This document shows, one piece after another, positions 18,211-25,420 of a DNA stretch of 64,000 nt. Where the stretch lies: contig LT608311.1 of assembly GCA_900095875.1 (NCBI GenBank), forward strand, positions 2,543,196 to 2,607,195, written 5' to 3'. Origin of the DNA: Caecibacter massiliensis (GTDB lineage: Bacteria; Bacillota; Negativicutes; Veillonellales; Megasphaeraceae). Under the pieces are notes generated by a model. That model was not told where the DNA came from. It worked only from the letters and a program-made list of their open reading frames with translations, and searched no databases. The stretch's first letter is position 1; every line of letters begins with the position of its first letter. The translations under genes and the position numbers were made by a program.

Positions 18211-18919
18211 GAAAGTATGTCTATTTATTGTGGAAGGTATAGCTGATGAATCATCACTAGCGTTACCATTGCAAAATATTTTTGATATCTACTATAAACA
18301 AAAAGGCATAGAATTTCATATTACCGATGGAGATATAACATCGAAAAATAGTACGACTGTACAAAACATAGTTTCTAAAATTGGCAGGACTGTAAATGAT
18401 TTTTTAAATAGGCATCATTTACAGAAAAAAGATATTTGTCAAGTTGTGCAAATTGTTGATATGGACGGAGCTTATGTTGAAGATTCTAGCGTAGTACTTG
18501 ATACTAGAAAGAGTTTTTCACGGTACCCTTTTTATAGTACGGATAAGATTTTTGTTCAAAGTTTAGAGAGAATTTCTCAGTTACAGGATAGGAATCACCA
18601 TAAGGCACAAAATCTTGAACGGATTATATCCTTACCCAAGGTAATGGGGATACCCTATGATATTTATTATTTTTCATGTAATATGGATCATGTGCTGCAT
18701 AATAATGCGAATATGGATGATGCAAAGAAAGTTGATGAAGCGGAAAAATTTTCTGATAAATTTGGAAATGATTCTGCAGGTTTTCTTGGATTTATTAAAA
18801 GCGTTTACCCTAAAAATGTTAATTGCAATAAGGAAAAATCTTGGGAATACATCAGAATAAAGAATAATTCGTTGACTAGGTGTAGTAATTTCATATTGTT
18901 TTTTTGCCATAGCAAATAA
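18197..18919 (+). CDS. TOPRIM/RloB-like partner protein of the ATPase
   Basis: A 240-residue soluble protein. It starts KKVCLFIVEGIADESSLALP, giving the TOPRIM-type E at residue 13 followed by DE at 17-18. An acidic DxD follows in IVDMDGAYVED near residues 85-95. The two elements, strand-E-G and strand-DxD, are the expected metal-binding layout of TOPRIM or RloB/DUF4435-like nucleases. The end is regular (NNSLTRCSNFILFF), suggesting full length. Its start lies 14 bases inside the ATPase gene, so the two are co-translated. A nuclease effector controlled by the ATPase is the likeliest role. The exact family could not be assigned. Confidence 0.68.
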   Translation: MGKTKKVCLFIVEGIADESSLALPLQNIFDIYYKQKGIEFHITDGDITSKNSTTVQNIVSKIGRTVNDFLNRHHLQKKDICQVVQIVDMDGAYVEDSSVVLDTRKSFSRYPFYSTDKIFVQSLERISQLQDRNHHKAQNLERIISLPKVMGIPYDIYYFSCNMDHVLHNNANMDDAKKVDEAEKFSDKFGNDSAGFLGFIKSVYPKNVNCNKEKSWEYIRIKNNSLTRCSNFILFFCHSK

Positions 18920-19027
18920 ACCAAAATTAATTATATATTATAATGTCGAATAGGATATAAAATAGACTTTTGAATCTTGCATATACCTGATGAGGCTATT
19001 GTGTTACAGCCCCTTTGATCTAACTTA

Positions 19028-19606
19028 TTGAGTCACTACAATTATGCGAGCCGGTTAATTTCTTCGCAAAAAGGAAGCGAATTCAATAATAGCGATTACG
19101 ACAAAATAAAGAAGATCTATACTATTTGGATCTGCATGGAAGCCCCACATGGGAAAAGTGCTATCAACCGGTATCAACTGAAAGAACAGCATTTGCTGCA
19201 CCGTTATAAAGAACCTTGTCAGAACTATGACCTGATGGGCATCGTATTCGTCTACTTAGGGAACAGCAAAGTCAAAGACCAGATGATGAACCTGCTGGAT
19301 TTGATGTTCAAATCGAGAAAGAAAGCCAGTGAAAAAATTACGGTCTTGCATACTGATTTTGGGATTGATTTAACACGTGAAAGATAGGGGGACTTAGAAA
19401 CCATGTGCAATTTAGGAGAAGGAATATACGAAGATGGACTAATGAAAGGCAAGCAAGTGGGCTGTGAAGGAGGCAGAAAAGAAGGAAAATTAGAATTAGC
19501 TCTAGAGTTGTTGAAGGATGGGATGGCCTTGGATAAAGTAGCAAAGTATAGCAAATTATCGCTATCTATAATTGAGGAGCTTGCTAAAAAAAATAAATTG
19601 ATTTAG
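19028..19606 (+). pseudogene. Rpn/PD-(D/E)XK nuclease family protein, truncated and interrupted
   Basis: Remains of a 'recombination-promoting nuclease/putative transposase' (Rpn, PDDEXK_2) gene. The visible frame starts in mid-protein with YASRLISSQKGSEF and runs to KITVLHTDFGIDLTRER. A TAG at 19385-19387 interrupts it, and it resumes in the same frame as GDLETMCNLGEGIYEDGL with the usual glycine-lysine-rich C-terminal tail ending KKNKLI. The nuclease half upstream, about 100 residues with the catalytic acids, is missing. Family members carry exactly this MCN-x-GEGI segment after the DFGI segment, so the TAG is a disabling change within one gene. Confidence 0.7.
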
Positions 19607-20350
19607 GGCGTCATTCCAACCATTTTTGATGTCCTGGTGAAAATGGATGACGGGACGCGGGTGCATGCAGAAGTACAGGTGCTCATGGATGAATACATGG
19701 TCAATCGGTCTTTGTACTACTGGGGACGGATATACAGCCGTGAGCTGGAAAAAAGTGATTTATATGCAGACCTTCGTCCGATCATCCCCATCAATCTGTT
19801 ATATTTCAACCGATTTCCGCAGTATGATACGTATGTAAACACGTATCATATCACAAATGATGATACCCATGATATATTGACGAACCATTTGGAAATGCAT
19901 TTCATCGAACTCAAGAAAATCCATATCAGCGACATCAAAAAGCTAAAACGGTCGGACCGGTGGATTGCATATTTCTCACCTAATTTTACGGACCAGGAAA
20001 GGAGGGCGCTTGCAATGAATGATACGGCAATCCGGGAAGCGATGGATTATGAAAAACAATTTGTCACCAATAACGAACTGAAATCAGCCTATTGGGAGCA
20101 TGAACGTACCATGCGCGATATTGCTTCGGCCCTTTACAGCCGGGAAAAGGCAGGTCAGGAACGCGGTGAAAGAATTGGCCAGGAACGCGGCGAAAGAATT
20201 GGCCAGGAACGCGGTGAGAAAACAGGGAGGCAGGCACTCAGTGCGTTGCTTCAAAAACTGTTGCAGGAAGGCAGGACAGAAGATATCAACCGCGTTTTGC
20301 AGGACAATGAATATCAGGAAAAATTACTACAAGAATATCATTTGAAATAA
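19607..20350 (+). pseudogene. Second Rpn/PD-(D/E)XK nuclease family protein, N-terminus missing
   Basis: A second Rpn-type gene follows the first one's TAG directly and in the same frame, starting GVIPTIFDVLVKMDDG. The catalytic core is present (FDV... then HAEVQV, the D and ExQ of the PD-(D/E)XK fold). YYWGRIYS, RPIIPINLLYF and a long C-terminal tail follow, including the repeated QERGERIG unit. About 60 N-terminal residues are absent and no start codon precedes the catalytic aspartate; the first candidates are GTG 19637 and ATG 19643. It could yield a shortened protein of about 237 residues but is most likely inactive. A terminator-like hairpin follows. Confidence 0.65.
20156..20220 (+). 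repeat. 24 bp tandem repeat inside the Rpn tail
   Basis: Two complete units (20156-20179 and 20180-20203) and a partial third encode QERGERIG repeated. They differ by one or two silent changes. Such in-frame repeats in the charged tail of Rpn proteins probably vary in number by replication slippage. Confidence 0.85.
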
Positions 20351-20360
20351 TGCTTCTGAA

Positions 20361-20390
20361 AAAGGCCTCAGGAATAATCCCTGGGGCCTT
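20361..20390 (+). terminator. Terminator-like hairpin after the Rpn pseudogene
   Basis: AAGGCCTCAGG pairs with CCCTGGGGCCTT across a short AATAAT loop. The T-tract after it is weak, so termination strength is uncertain. Confidence 0.5.
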
Positions 20391-20473
20391 GATATTACAT
20401 AATCAACGTATCGACAGGAACTGATACGAGTATCAAATGTAGAAGCCCCATATGCTTCTACATCACACTTTCT

Positions 20474-20556
20474 ACAGTATAGTTGAATATTCAACTATAC
20501 TGTGCCTATTGCATCAGGCTGATGTAAAATAACCGGAAACTTCTTGACACTAACCT
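20474..20556 (+). repeat. Dispersed ~85 bp repeat, copy 2, with a 30 bp perfect palindrome
   Basis: Positions 20474-20503 form a perfect 30-base palindrome centred on GAATATTC. It is followed by GATGTAAAATAACCGG and AAACTTCTTGACACTAACC, matching copy 1 at 16672-16757 in order and orientation. Copy 1 has a shorter palindrome. Direct repeats at both ends of an AT-rich gene block suggest either a small mobile element carried twice or boundaries of an acquired island. Confidence 0.78.
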
Positions 20557-20697
20557 TCCTGGATATTCCAATGGTTTTTGAGTTCTTTATGATGGTTCGC
20601 AATGTCTGTAATGACAAACTGATTTTTGCTATAATATAATATATAATAAAGTATTAAATAGAGAGATTTCCAGATTGTATAAATGGGAGGGATGTCC

Positions 20698-21255
20698 ATG
20701 AGTACGCGTAATGAAAAGAAAACGATTCTGCAGCATTGGCAGCAATTGGTACAGGTTGATAAGGAGGAGTTGGGAGATTTCCCACGGTTTGCTGTTCATC
20801 CTCTGGTCGTAACGGAGGAAGAGAAACGGAATCTGTTCCGCATGTGCATGCAGTCGGCGGCGGACCGGGACCGGATTTCTAAAATCAGTGCCCGGTATGA
20901 AGCATATAAAAAGGCTGTTAATCGGCGCTTTGCCATGGCACGGTATTATCAGGAGCAATGGGATCAACTTGATGGCAGCAAGGCTCTGGAAGGCACTATT
21001 CACTGTATGTATGATACAAACGGTGATGTGCCTTCCGGGTTGCCTTCTTATGCCTGCGTATTGACGCGAAAGGACCTCGTACAGTCTCTGGTACAGTTTG
21101 CGCTGGGGCAGGAAGGGGTACCAGGATACCCTGCCAGGGATGACAGAGAAGGCGATGTGCCAGGTTTTCTGCGAGCGTGGGTTACGACCGTATACGGAGC
21201 AGGGACACAGGAAGTAAATCTGCATTTCATTGATACATCACTTAAAGACGATTAA
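20698..21255 (+). CDS. Hypothetical protein
   Basis: A 185-residue soluble, charged protein with no signal peptide or membrane helix and no motif I recognise. It is rich in helices in the first half (EEKRNLFRMCMQSAADRDRI, YEAYKKAVNRRFAMARYYQE). The more beta-like second half ends VYGAGTQEVNLHFIDTSL. ATG 20698 is chosen because GGAGG sits 7 bases upstream; earlier in-frame ATGs at 20683 and 20692 overlap that site. Only 13 bases separate it from the LOG-family gene, so they may be co-transcribed. Composition is host-like. Confidence 0.7.
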   Translation: MSTRNEKKTILQHWQQLVQVDKEELGDFPRFAVHPLVVTEEEKRNLFRMCMQSAADRDRISKISARYEAYKKAVNRRFAMARYYQEQWDQLDGSKALEGTIHCMYDTNGDVPSGLPSYACVLTRKDLVQSLVQFALGQEGVPGYPARDDREGDVPGFLRAWVTTVYGAGTQEVNLHFIDTSLKDD

Positions 21256-21268
21256 CCGGGGGAATATC

Positions 21269-21802
21269 ATGAATATTACGGTGTATTTGGGAGCAAGGAC
21301 AGGACACAGTGCAGTCTATCGTTCATATGCCTATGAACTGGGAGCATGGATTGCCTGTCACGGTCATACGCTCATTTATGGGGGAAGCCGGACCGGGCTC
21401 ATGGGAAAGCTGGCCGATGGAGCTCTGGAGCACGGCGGCCGCGTCATTGGCGTGGAACCGCAGTTTTTTATGGACGACGAATTGCAGCATGAAGGATTGA
21501 CCCAGCTCATTGTGACAAACGATATGGCATCGCGCAAAGAAAAGATGATGGAACTGGGCGATGTGTTCCTGGCATTCCCCGGAGGAATAGGGACTCTGGA
21601 AGAAATCAGTGAAGTCATGAGTCAGATTAAATTGGGATTATTGCAGGGCCGTTTTGCATTCCTCGATTTCAATGGCTATTACCAGCCGATGAAATCACTC
21701 ATACGGCATATGGCAGAAGAAGGGTTTGTTGATAATCATTGGGCCGGACAAGTCGCCTTTCTTTCGTCGTTTGAACAATTAGAAGCTTTCTTAGCCGGAT
21801 AA
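21269..21802 (+). CDS. LOG family / TIGR00730 Rossmann-fold protein
   Basis: 177-residue homologue of cytokinin riboside 5'-monophosphate phosphoribohydrolase (LOG), a nucleotide hydrolase often mislabelled lysine decarboxylase. Family hallmarks are seen: GGSRTGLMGKLADGALEHGG for the phosphate site and PGGIGTLEEISEVMS with the catalytic arginine/glutamate region just before it (MASRKEKMMELGDVFLAFPG). ATG 21269 follows GGGGGAATATC. In non-plant-associated bacteria the role is probably nucleotide housekeeping. It appears to form a pair with the preceding hypothetical gene. Confidence 0.85.
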   Translation: MNITVYLGARTGHSAVYRSYAYELGAWIACHGHTLIYGGSRTGLMGKLADGALEHGGRVIGVEPQFFMDDELQHEGLTQLIVTNDMASRKEKMMELGDVFLAFPGGIGTLEEISEVMSQIKLGLLQGRFAFLDFNGYYQPMKSLIRHMAEEGFVDNHWAGQVAFLSSFEQLEAFLAG

Positions 21803-21880
21803 TTTCTATTCCAAAATGAAGCTGTATGTGGTACAATAACCCAGTTATTAGTAATATTTTAGTATCTATCAGGAGGATGT

Positions 21881-22729
21881 ATGACAACGAAATATCCCTG
21901 CGATTGCGATTTTTCCTGCCCTCAGTCAGAAGAGCAGAAGACCCGCGTCATTGTGGAAGAATATGAAAAATTATCACCGAATCTGATTTTTGAAATTATC
22001 CGTCATGACGGCGAATTGGAACTGGAACGCAAGGCCTGGCCCCTCGTCTTATCGGCACTGGCTGCGGGATTGATGATTTCTTTTTCTTTCTATTTCCGCT
22101 CCATTATCAATGTCTATATTGGGAACGCTTCCTGGGCAGAAGCCATCACCGGTATCGGATATACGACGGGTTTCCTCATCGTTATTTTAGGCCGGCTCCA
22201 GCTTTTTACGGAGAACACGATTACTACGGTCATCCCCGTTTTCCGTGATCCTTGCTGGAAGAATCTCCGCCTGCTCCTGCGGCTCTGGGGGATTGTTTTC
22301 CTTTCCAATATTGTCGGCACCGCAATCGCGGCTCTTTTCATGTCCAGCCCGATTTTCACGACACCGGAAATTACCCAGTGCCTGTACAACGTGTCCCACC
22401 ATATCATGGCCCCCGGTCCGGTAGATAACATCATGCGGGGGATTCCGGCAGGCATGCTGATTGCAGCTATCGTCTGGATGATGCCCATGTCGCGGAGCTT
22501 TGCCTTTTTTATCATTTTTATGTTTACTTATTTCATTTCTATCGGAAACTTCGCCCATGTCGTCGTCGGGTCGTGCGAAGCGGCCTATGATGTACTCATG
22601 GGTGGTTCCACGATGTTTGATTATTTCTTCCGTTTTCTCCTGCCAACAGGCCTGGGAAATATCATCGGCGGTACGGGCGTCTTTACGCTCCTCGTTGCGA
22701 CACAGGTCAAAAGTGACGGAAAAAGGTAA
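21881..22729 (+). CDS. Formate/nitrite transporter family protein (YfdC-like)
   Basis: A 282-residue FNT-family channel with a 55-residue cytoplasmic N-terminus carrying cysteines (CDCDFSCPQ) and six membrane helices from about residue 60 to 275. Family-type half-helix segments include VILGRLQLFTENTITTVIPV and GNFAHVVVGSCEAAYDVLMG. The FTENT segment resembles E. coli YfdC rather than FocA/NirC, so the anion carried is uncertain. AGGAGG precedes ATG 21881. The nitroreductase gene follows after 21 bases. Confidence 0.85.
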   Translation: MTTKYPCDCDFSCPQSEEQKTRVIVEEYEKLSPNLIFEIIRHDGELELERKAWPLVLSALAAGLMISFSFYFRSIINVYIGNASWAEAITGIGYTTGFLIVILGRLQLFTENTITTVIPVFRDPCWKNLRLLLRLWGIVFLSNIVGTAIAALFMSSPIFTTPEITQCLYNVSHHIMAPGPVDNIMRGIPAGMLIAAIVWMMPMSRSFAFFIIFMFTYFISIGNFAHVVVGSCEAAYDVLMGGSTMFDYFFRFLLPTGLGNIIGGTGVFTLLVATQVKSDGKR

Positions 22730-22750
22730 AAAAAAGAAAGGGTGATTGAT

Positions 22751-23281
22751 ATGAATGAAATCATAAAAGCCATGTTAGAACGGCGCAGCATCCGTACGTA
22801 TGAAGATAAACCGGTACCTGAAGAGCTGATCCATGAAATCGTCGAAGCCGGCCTCTATGCGGCCAGCAGTATGGGGCGGCAGAATACGAAAATTATTGTG
22901 ATTACGAACGATGAACTCCGTCACGATTTGTCAGAAATCAACAATCAGATTGGCGGCTGGCCTGCTGGCAATGACCCGTTTTATGGTGCGCCTGTCGTCG
23001 TTCTCGTATTAGGCAAAACGGGAGAAGGAAAAGAAAAATACGATGGCAGTCTGGTCATGGGAAACATGATGCTTGCCGCTTATTCCCTGGGTCTTGGCAC
23101 CTGCTGGATTCACCGGGCCAAAGAGGAAATGGATACGCCTCTGGGAAAGAAGATATTGGACCAGGTTGGCCTGTCTTCTGATGAATGGGAAGGCATTGGC
23201 CATTGCATCATAGGCTATCCGGCAGGAGCGCTCCCCAAAGCCGCACCGAGAAAAGCAGACAGAGTTTATTATCTGAAGTAG
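22751..23281 (+). CDS. Nitroreductase family protein
   Basis: FMN-dependent nitroreductase-fold oxidoreductase of 176 residues. Visible features are the FMN-binding ERRSIRTYEDKPVPEELI at the N-terminus, AGLYAASSMGRQNTKIIV, and LAAYSLGLGTCWIHRA, which is the second FMN/dimer region. It presumably reduces nitro compounds or quinones with NAD(P)H. ATG 22751 follows an AAAGGG sequence; a GTG at 22742 is in frame but less well placed. The substrate is unknown. Confidence 0.88.
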   Translation: MNEIIKAMLERRSIRTYEDKPVPEELIHEIVEAGLYAASSMGRQNTKIIVITNDELRHDLSEINNQIGGWPAGNDPFYGAPVVVLVLGKTGEGKEKYDGSLVMGNMMLAAYSLGLGTCWIHRAKEEMDTPLGKKILDQVGLSSDEWEGIGHCIIGYPAGALPKAAPRKADRVYYLK

Positions 23282-23327
23282 TATTTTCATATCGATACGC
23301 AATCAATACGCGGATAAGGAGGTCATC

Positions 23328-23654
23328 ATGAATAGAGCACTGCCATCAGCTGGAGAGATCTGGATCCATTTCAAAGAAAAACAGTACCGTATCATCACGT
23401 TGGCAGAGGATGCTAAGACCGGCGAATCCTATGTGGTGTATCAGGCGCTTTATGGCTCGTATGGCCATTATCTGCGGCCTCTGGACATGTTTATGAGTGA
23501 AGTGGATCACCAGAAATATCCCGACTGCCAACGGACATGGCGCTTTGAAAAGCTTCCGAACATGTGTTCCTGGAAGCCGGAATTTGCTCGCCAAACAAAT
23601 GTTCAACACACTAGAAAAAAGGGGGCTAGCGATTCATGTTTGAAAAAGAAATAA
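23328..23654 (+). CDS. DUF1653 domain-containing protein
   Basis: A 108-residue protein. The first ~75 residues match the small DUF1653 domain: PSAGEIWIHFKEKQYRIITL, ETGES-like TGESYVVYQALYG, then RPLDMFMSEVDHQKYP. The lysine-rich tail is not typical and overlaps the next gene by 19 bases. Function of the domain is unknown. AAGGAGG precedes ATG 23328. Confidence 0.82.
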   Translation: MNRALPSAGEIWIHFKEKQYRIITLAEDAKTGESYVVYQALYGSYGHYLRPLDMFMSEVDHQKYPDCQRTWRFEKLPNMCSWKPEFARQTNVQHTRKKGASDSCLKKK

Positions 23655-24409
23655 TAGAGCTCGTTCGCAGCACCCACGATATGCTGACGGAAGAAAAAGA
23701 CTTGGAAATTACGGCCAAAGGGAGGGCTAATTTCGTCACCCAGATGGATGTTGCCGTACAGGAATATATGCGCACTCAACTGCAGGAAATAGACAGAGAC
23801 GTCACACTTCTGTCAGAAGAGCAGGACAATAGTCAGGCTATGGATCCCGATGGCCGATACTGGATTCTTGATCCCATTGACGGCACCCAGAATTTTATCC
23901 GCCATTTCGATATGAGTGCCGTATCGCTGGCCTATTATGCACAAGGCACCTTACAGGCGGCTGTCGTGTATAACCCGTTTACGGATGAAGTGTTTCATGC
24001 AACCCGTGGTGGCGGTGCCTTTTTAAATGGCAAACCTATCCATGTGACTGGAAATGGAGCATTATCTCACTGTCTGGTTGCCATTGGAACGTCTCCGTAT
24101 GACCGGCAATACACAGAAAAGAATTTCCCTTTATTCCAGGCCATGTATTCACAATGCCTGGATATCCGCCGTACGGGCAGCGCTTGTCTTGACCTGGCCT
24201 ATGTAGCAGCCGGGCGGACGGATATCTATTTCGAACGCAACCTGAAGCCGTGGGATATGGCCGCCGGTATTTTGCTTGTCGAAGAAGCGGGCGGCAGAGT
24301 CACGACATATGATGGACAGGTTCCTGACGTATTACACAATGAACATATCATTGCTACCAATGGTCTGGTCCATGATGAAACGGCCCGTATTATACATCAA
24401 TATTGGTAA
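23636..24409 (+). CDS. suhB: Inositol monophosphatase family protein
   Basis: 257-residue Mg-dependent phosphatase of the IMPase/SuhB family, hydrolysing inositol phosphate, 3'-phosphoadenosine phosphate or similar. The metal-binding motifs are complete: LLSEEQD, WILDPIDGTQNFIRHF and WDMAAGILLVEEAGG. It starts inside the end of the DUF1653 gene, so translation is probably coupled. A strong bidirectional hairpin follows. The substrate cannot be decided from sequence. Confidence 0.88.
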   Translation: MFEKEIIELVRSTHDMLTEEKDLEITAKGRANFVTQMDVAVQEYMRTQLQEIDRDVTLLSEEQDNSQAMDPDGRYWILDPIDGTQNFIRHFDMSAVSLAYYAQGTLQAAVVYNPFTDEVFHATRGGGAFLNGKPIHVTGNGALSHCLVAIGTSPYDRQYTEKNFPLFQAMYSQCLDIRRTGSACLDLAYVAAGRTDIYFERNLKPWDMAAGILLVEEAGGRVTTYDGQVPDVLHNEHIIATNGLVHDETARIIHQYW

Positions 24410-24412
24410 AAA

Positions 24413-24459
24413 AAATCTCCCTGGCTAGCGACGACGAGTACGCCCGGCCAGGGAGATTT
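24413..24459. terminator. Bidirectional terminator between suhB and ferritin genes
   Basis: AATCTCCCTGGC pairs perfectly with GCCAGGGAGATT, with A-tract and T-tract on the two sides. It serves two converging genes. Confidence 0.88.
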
Positions 24460-24491
24460 GTCATATATCATATAAGAAATTCAAAGTTGGA

Positions 24492-25004
24492 TTAGAGGAC
24501 TAGTGTCGGAGCCGCATAAACCCGGGTCAGCAGTTCCTGATTCAATGCATAGAGTCCCTTCGGGTCATTGCCAAAGAGTTTAAATTTCTTAAGCAGATCG
24601 CCGACATTCTTTTCTTCTTCGCCTTGTTCTTTGACGAACCAGTTGAAGCATTCCATGGTACGGTAATCCTTTTCATCAGAGGCAGCTCCATAAATCTTAT
24701 TAATGCAGCCGGTGATAAACTGTTCATGTTCCAGCGCAGCCTTAAGAGGAGCTTTCAAATCCTTGTATTCCTGATCCGGTTTGTCTATCGTGCCAAAAAC
24801 GACGCGGACATCATTATTTTGCAGATACGTACGCATGAGCATAGCATGATCCCGTTCTTCCTGGGCCTGGATTTCGAACCAATGAGCAAAGCCATCGAGT
24901 CCTTCATCAATATAATAATTTGCAAAATCCAGATAGAGGTAAGCAGAATAAAATTCTAAGGTAACCTGGTCATTAATCAATTTAGCTACTTTTTTTGCTA
25001 ACAT
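24492..25004 (-). CDS. ftnA: Ferritin
   Basis: 170-residue bacterial ferritin storing iron in a 24-subunit shell. Ferroxidase ligands are visible in order: EFYSAYLYLDFANYY near residue 17, HWFEIQAQEERDHAMLM with the E-x-x-H pair near residue 50, and a later glutamate in ALEHEQFITG. WFVKEQGEEEKNVGDLL supplies the fourth-helix residues. The start ATG 25004 has GGAGGG 9 bases upstream; an ATG ten codons earlier is less likely. No clear Fur box was seen. Confidence 0.93.
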   Translation of the reverse strand: MLAKKVAKLINDQVTLEFYSAYLYLDFANYYIDEGLDGFAHWFEIQAQEERDHAMLMRTYLQNNDVRVVFGTIDKPDQEYKDLKAPLKAALEHEQFITGCINKIYGAASDEKDYRTMECFNWFVKEQGEEEKNVGDLLKKFKLFGNDPKGLYALNQELLTRVYAAPTLVL

Positions 25005-25123
25005 AGTAAATACACCCTCCTTCGTGGGCATCACAATAACTTGCTGTATACAGGTATTATATCACGTACGTAGTACAAATGGTAAGCGTATTATGTTTGA
25101 TTTTAAGAACAAGAATAAAAAAC

Positions 25124-25159
25124 AGAATGGCCAGCTGCATTTTTGCAATTGGCCATTCT
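25124..25159 (-). terminator. Hairpin, probable terminator
   Basis: AGAATGGCCA pairs with TGGCCATTCT around a 16-base loop, with a run of A on the left (T on the minus strand). It would stop transcripts coming from the phytase-like gene before they enter the ferritin promoter. Confidence 0.55.
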
Positions 25160-25375
25160 TTGTATGATATCGATTAGCATACCATTGTTAAAATACTGCA
25201 TAATAAATTTACAGCGGTATTTATCAGCCTTCCCACAAACCTTCCCACTATGAGATACTAATTTAAGAGATTCGACAAACGTTGAAGAGCATTACCAATG
25301 TACAGTGGTACCTGATAGTTGGCATAAATAAGCGGTTTACGAGACTTTACAGATACTCCCGGAAATTACTCATTT

Positions 25376-25412
25376 CATTACTTCCGATAAATTAACGTTA
25401 TCGGAAGTAATG
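25376..25412 (-). terminator. Perfect hairpin downstream of the phytase-like gene
   Basis: A 15-base stem (CATTACTTCCGATAA with its complement) and a 7-base loop lie nine bases after the stop codon. No T-tract follows, so it may stabilise the 3' end rather than terminate. Confidence 0.55.
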
Positions 25413-25420
25413 CCTTCTCT

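Larger units (their letters stand above)
20351..20697 (+). other. Intergenic region: hairpins, repeat copy 2 and a promoter
   Basis: 347 bases without a gene. It contains a terminator-like hairpin (20361-20390), and a hairpin with TGTAGAAG at 20439-20446 pairing with CTTCTACA at 20455-20462. The palindromic repeat copy 2 (20474-20556) follows. An AT-rich promoter-like segment around 20612-20645 has overlapping TATAAT elements upstream of the next gene. Confidence 0.6.
25005..25420. other. Intergenic region between ferritin and phytase-like genes
   Basis: 416 bases with no gene. It contains a minus-strand TATAAT near 25058-25063 that may serve the ferritin gene. There is also a hairpin at 25124-25159 and a perfect 15-base-pair hairpin at 25376-25412. 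The part from about 25165 to 25370 shows nothing I can interpret. Confidence 0.5.

Noticed and set aside
18197..18919. Toxin-antitoxin interpretation of the ATPase/TOPRIM pair
   Set aside because: The sizes (458 and 240 residues) and motifs fit ATPase-nuclease defence pairs better than a classical toxin-antitoxin couple.
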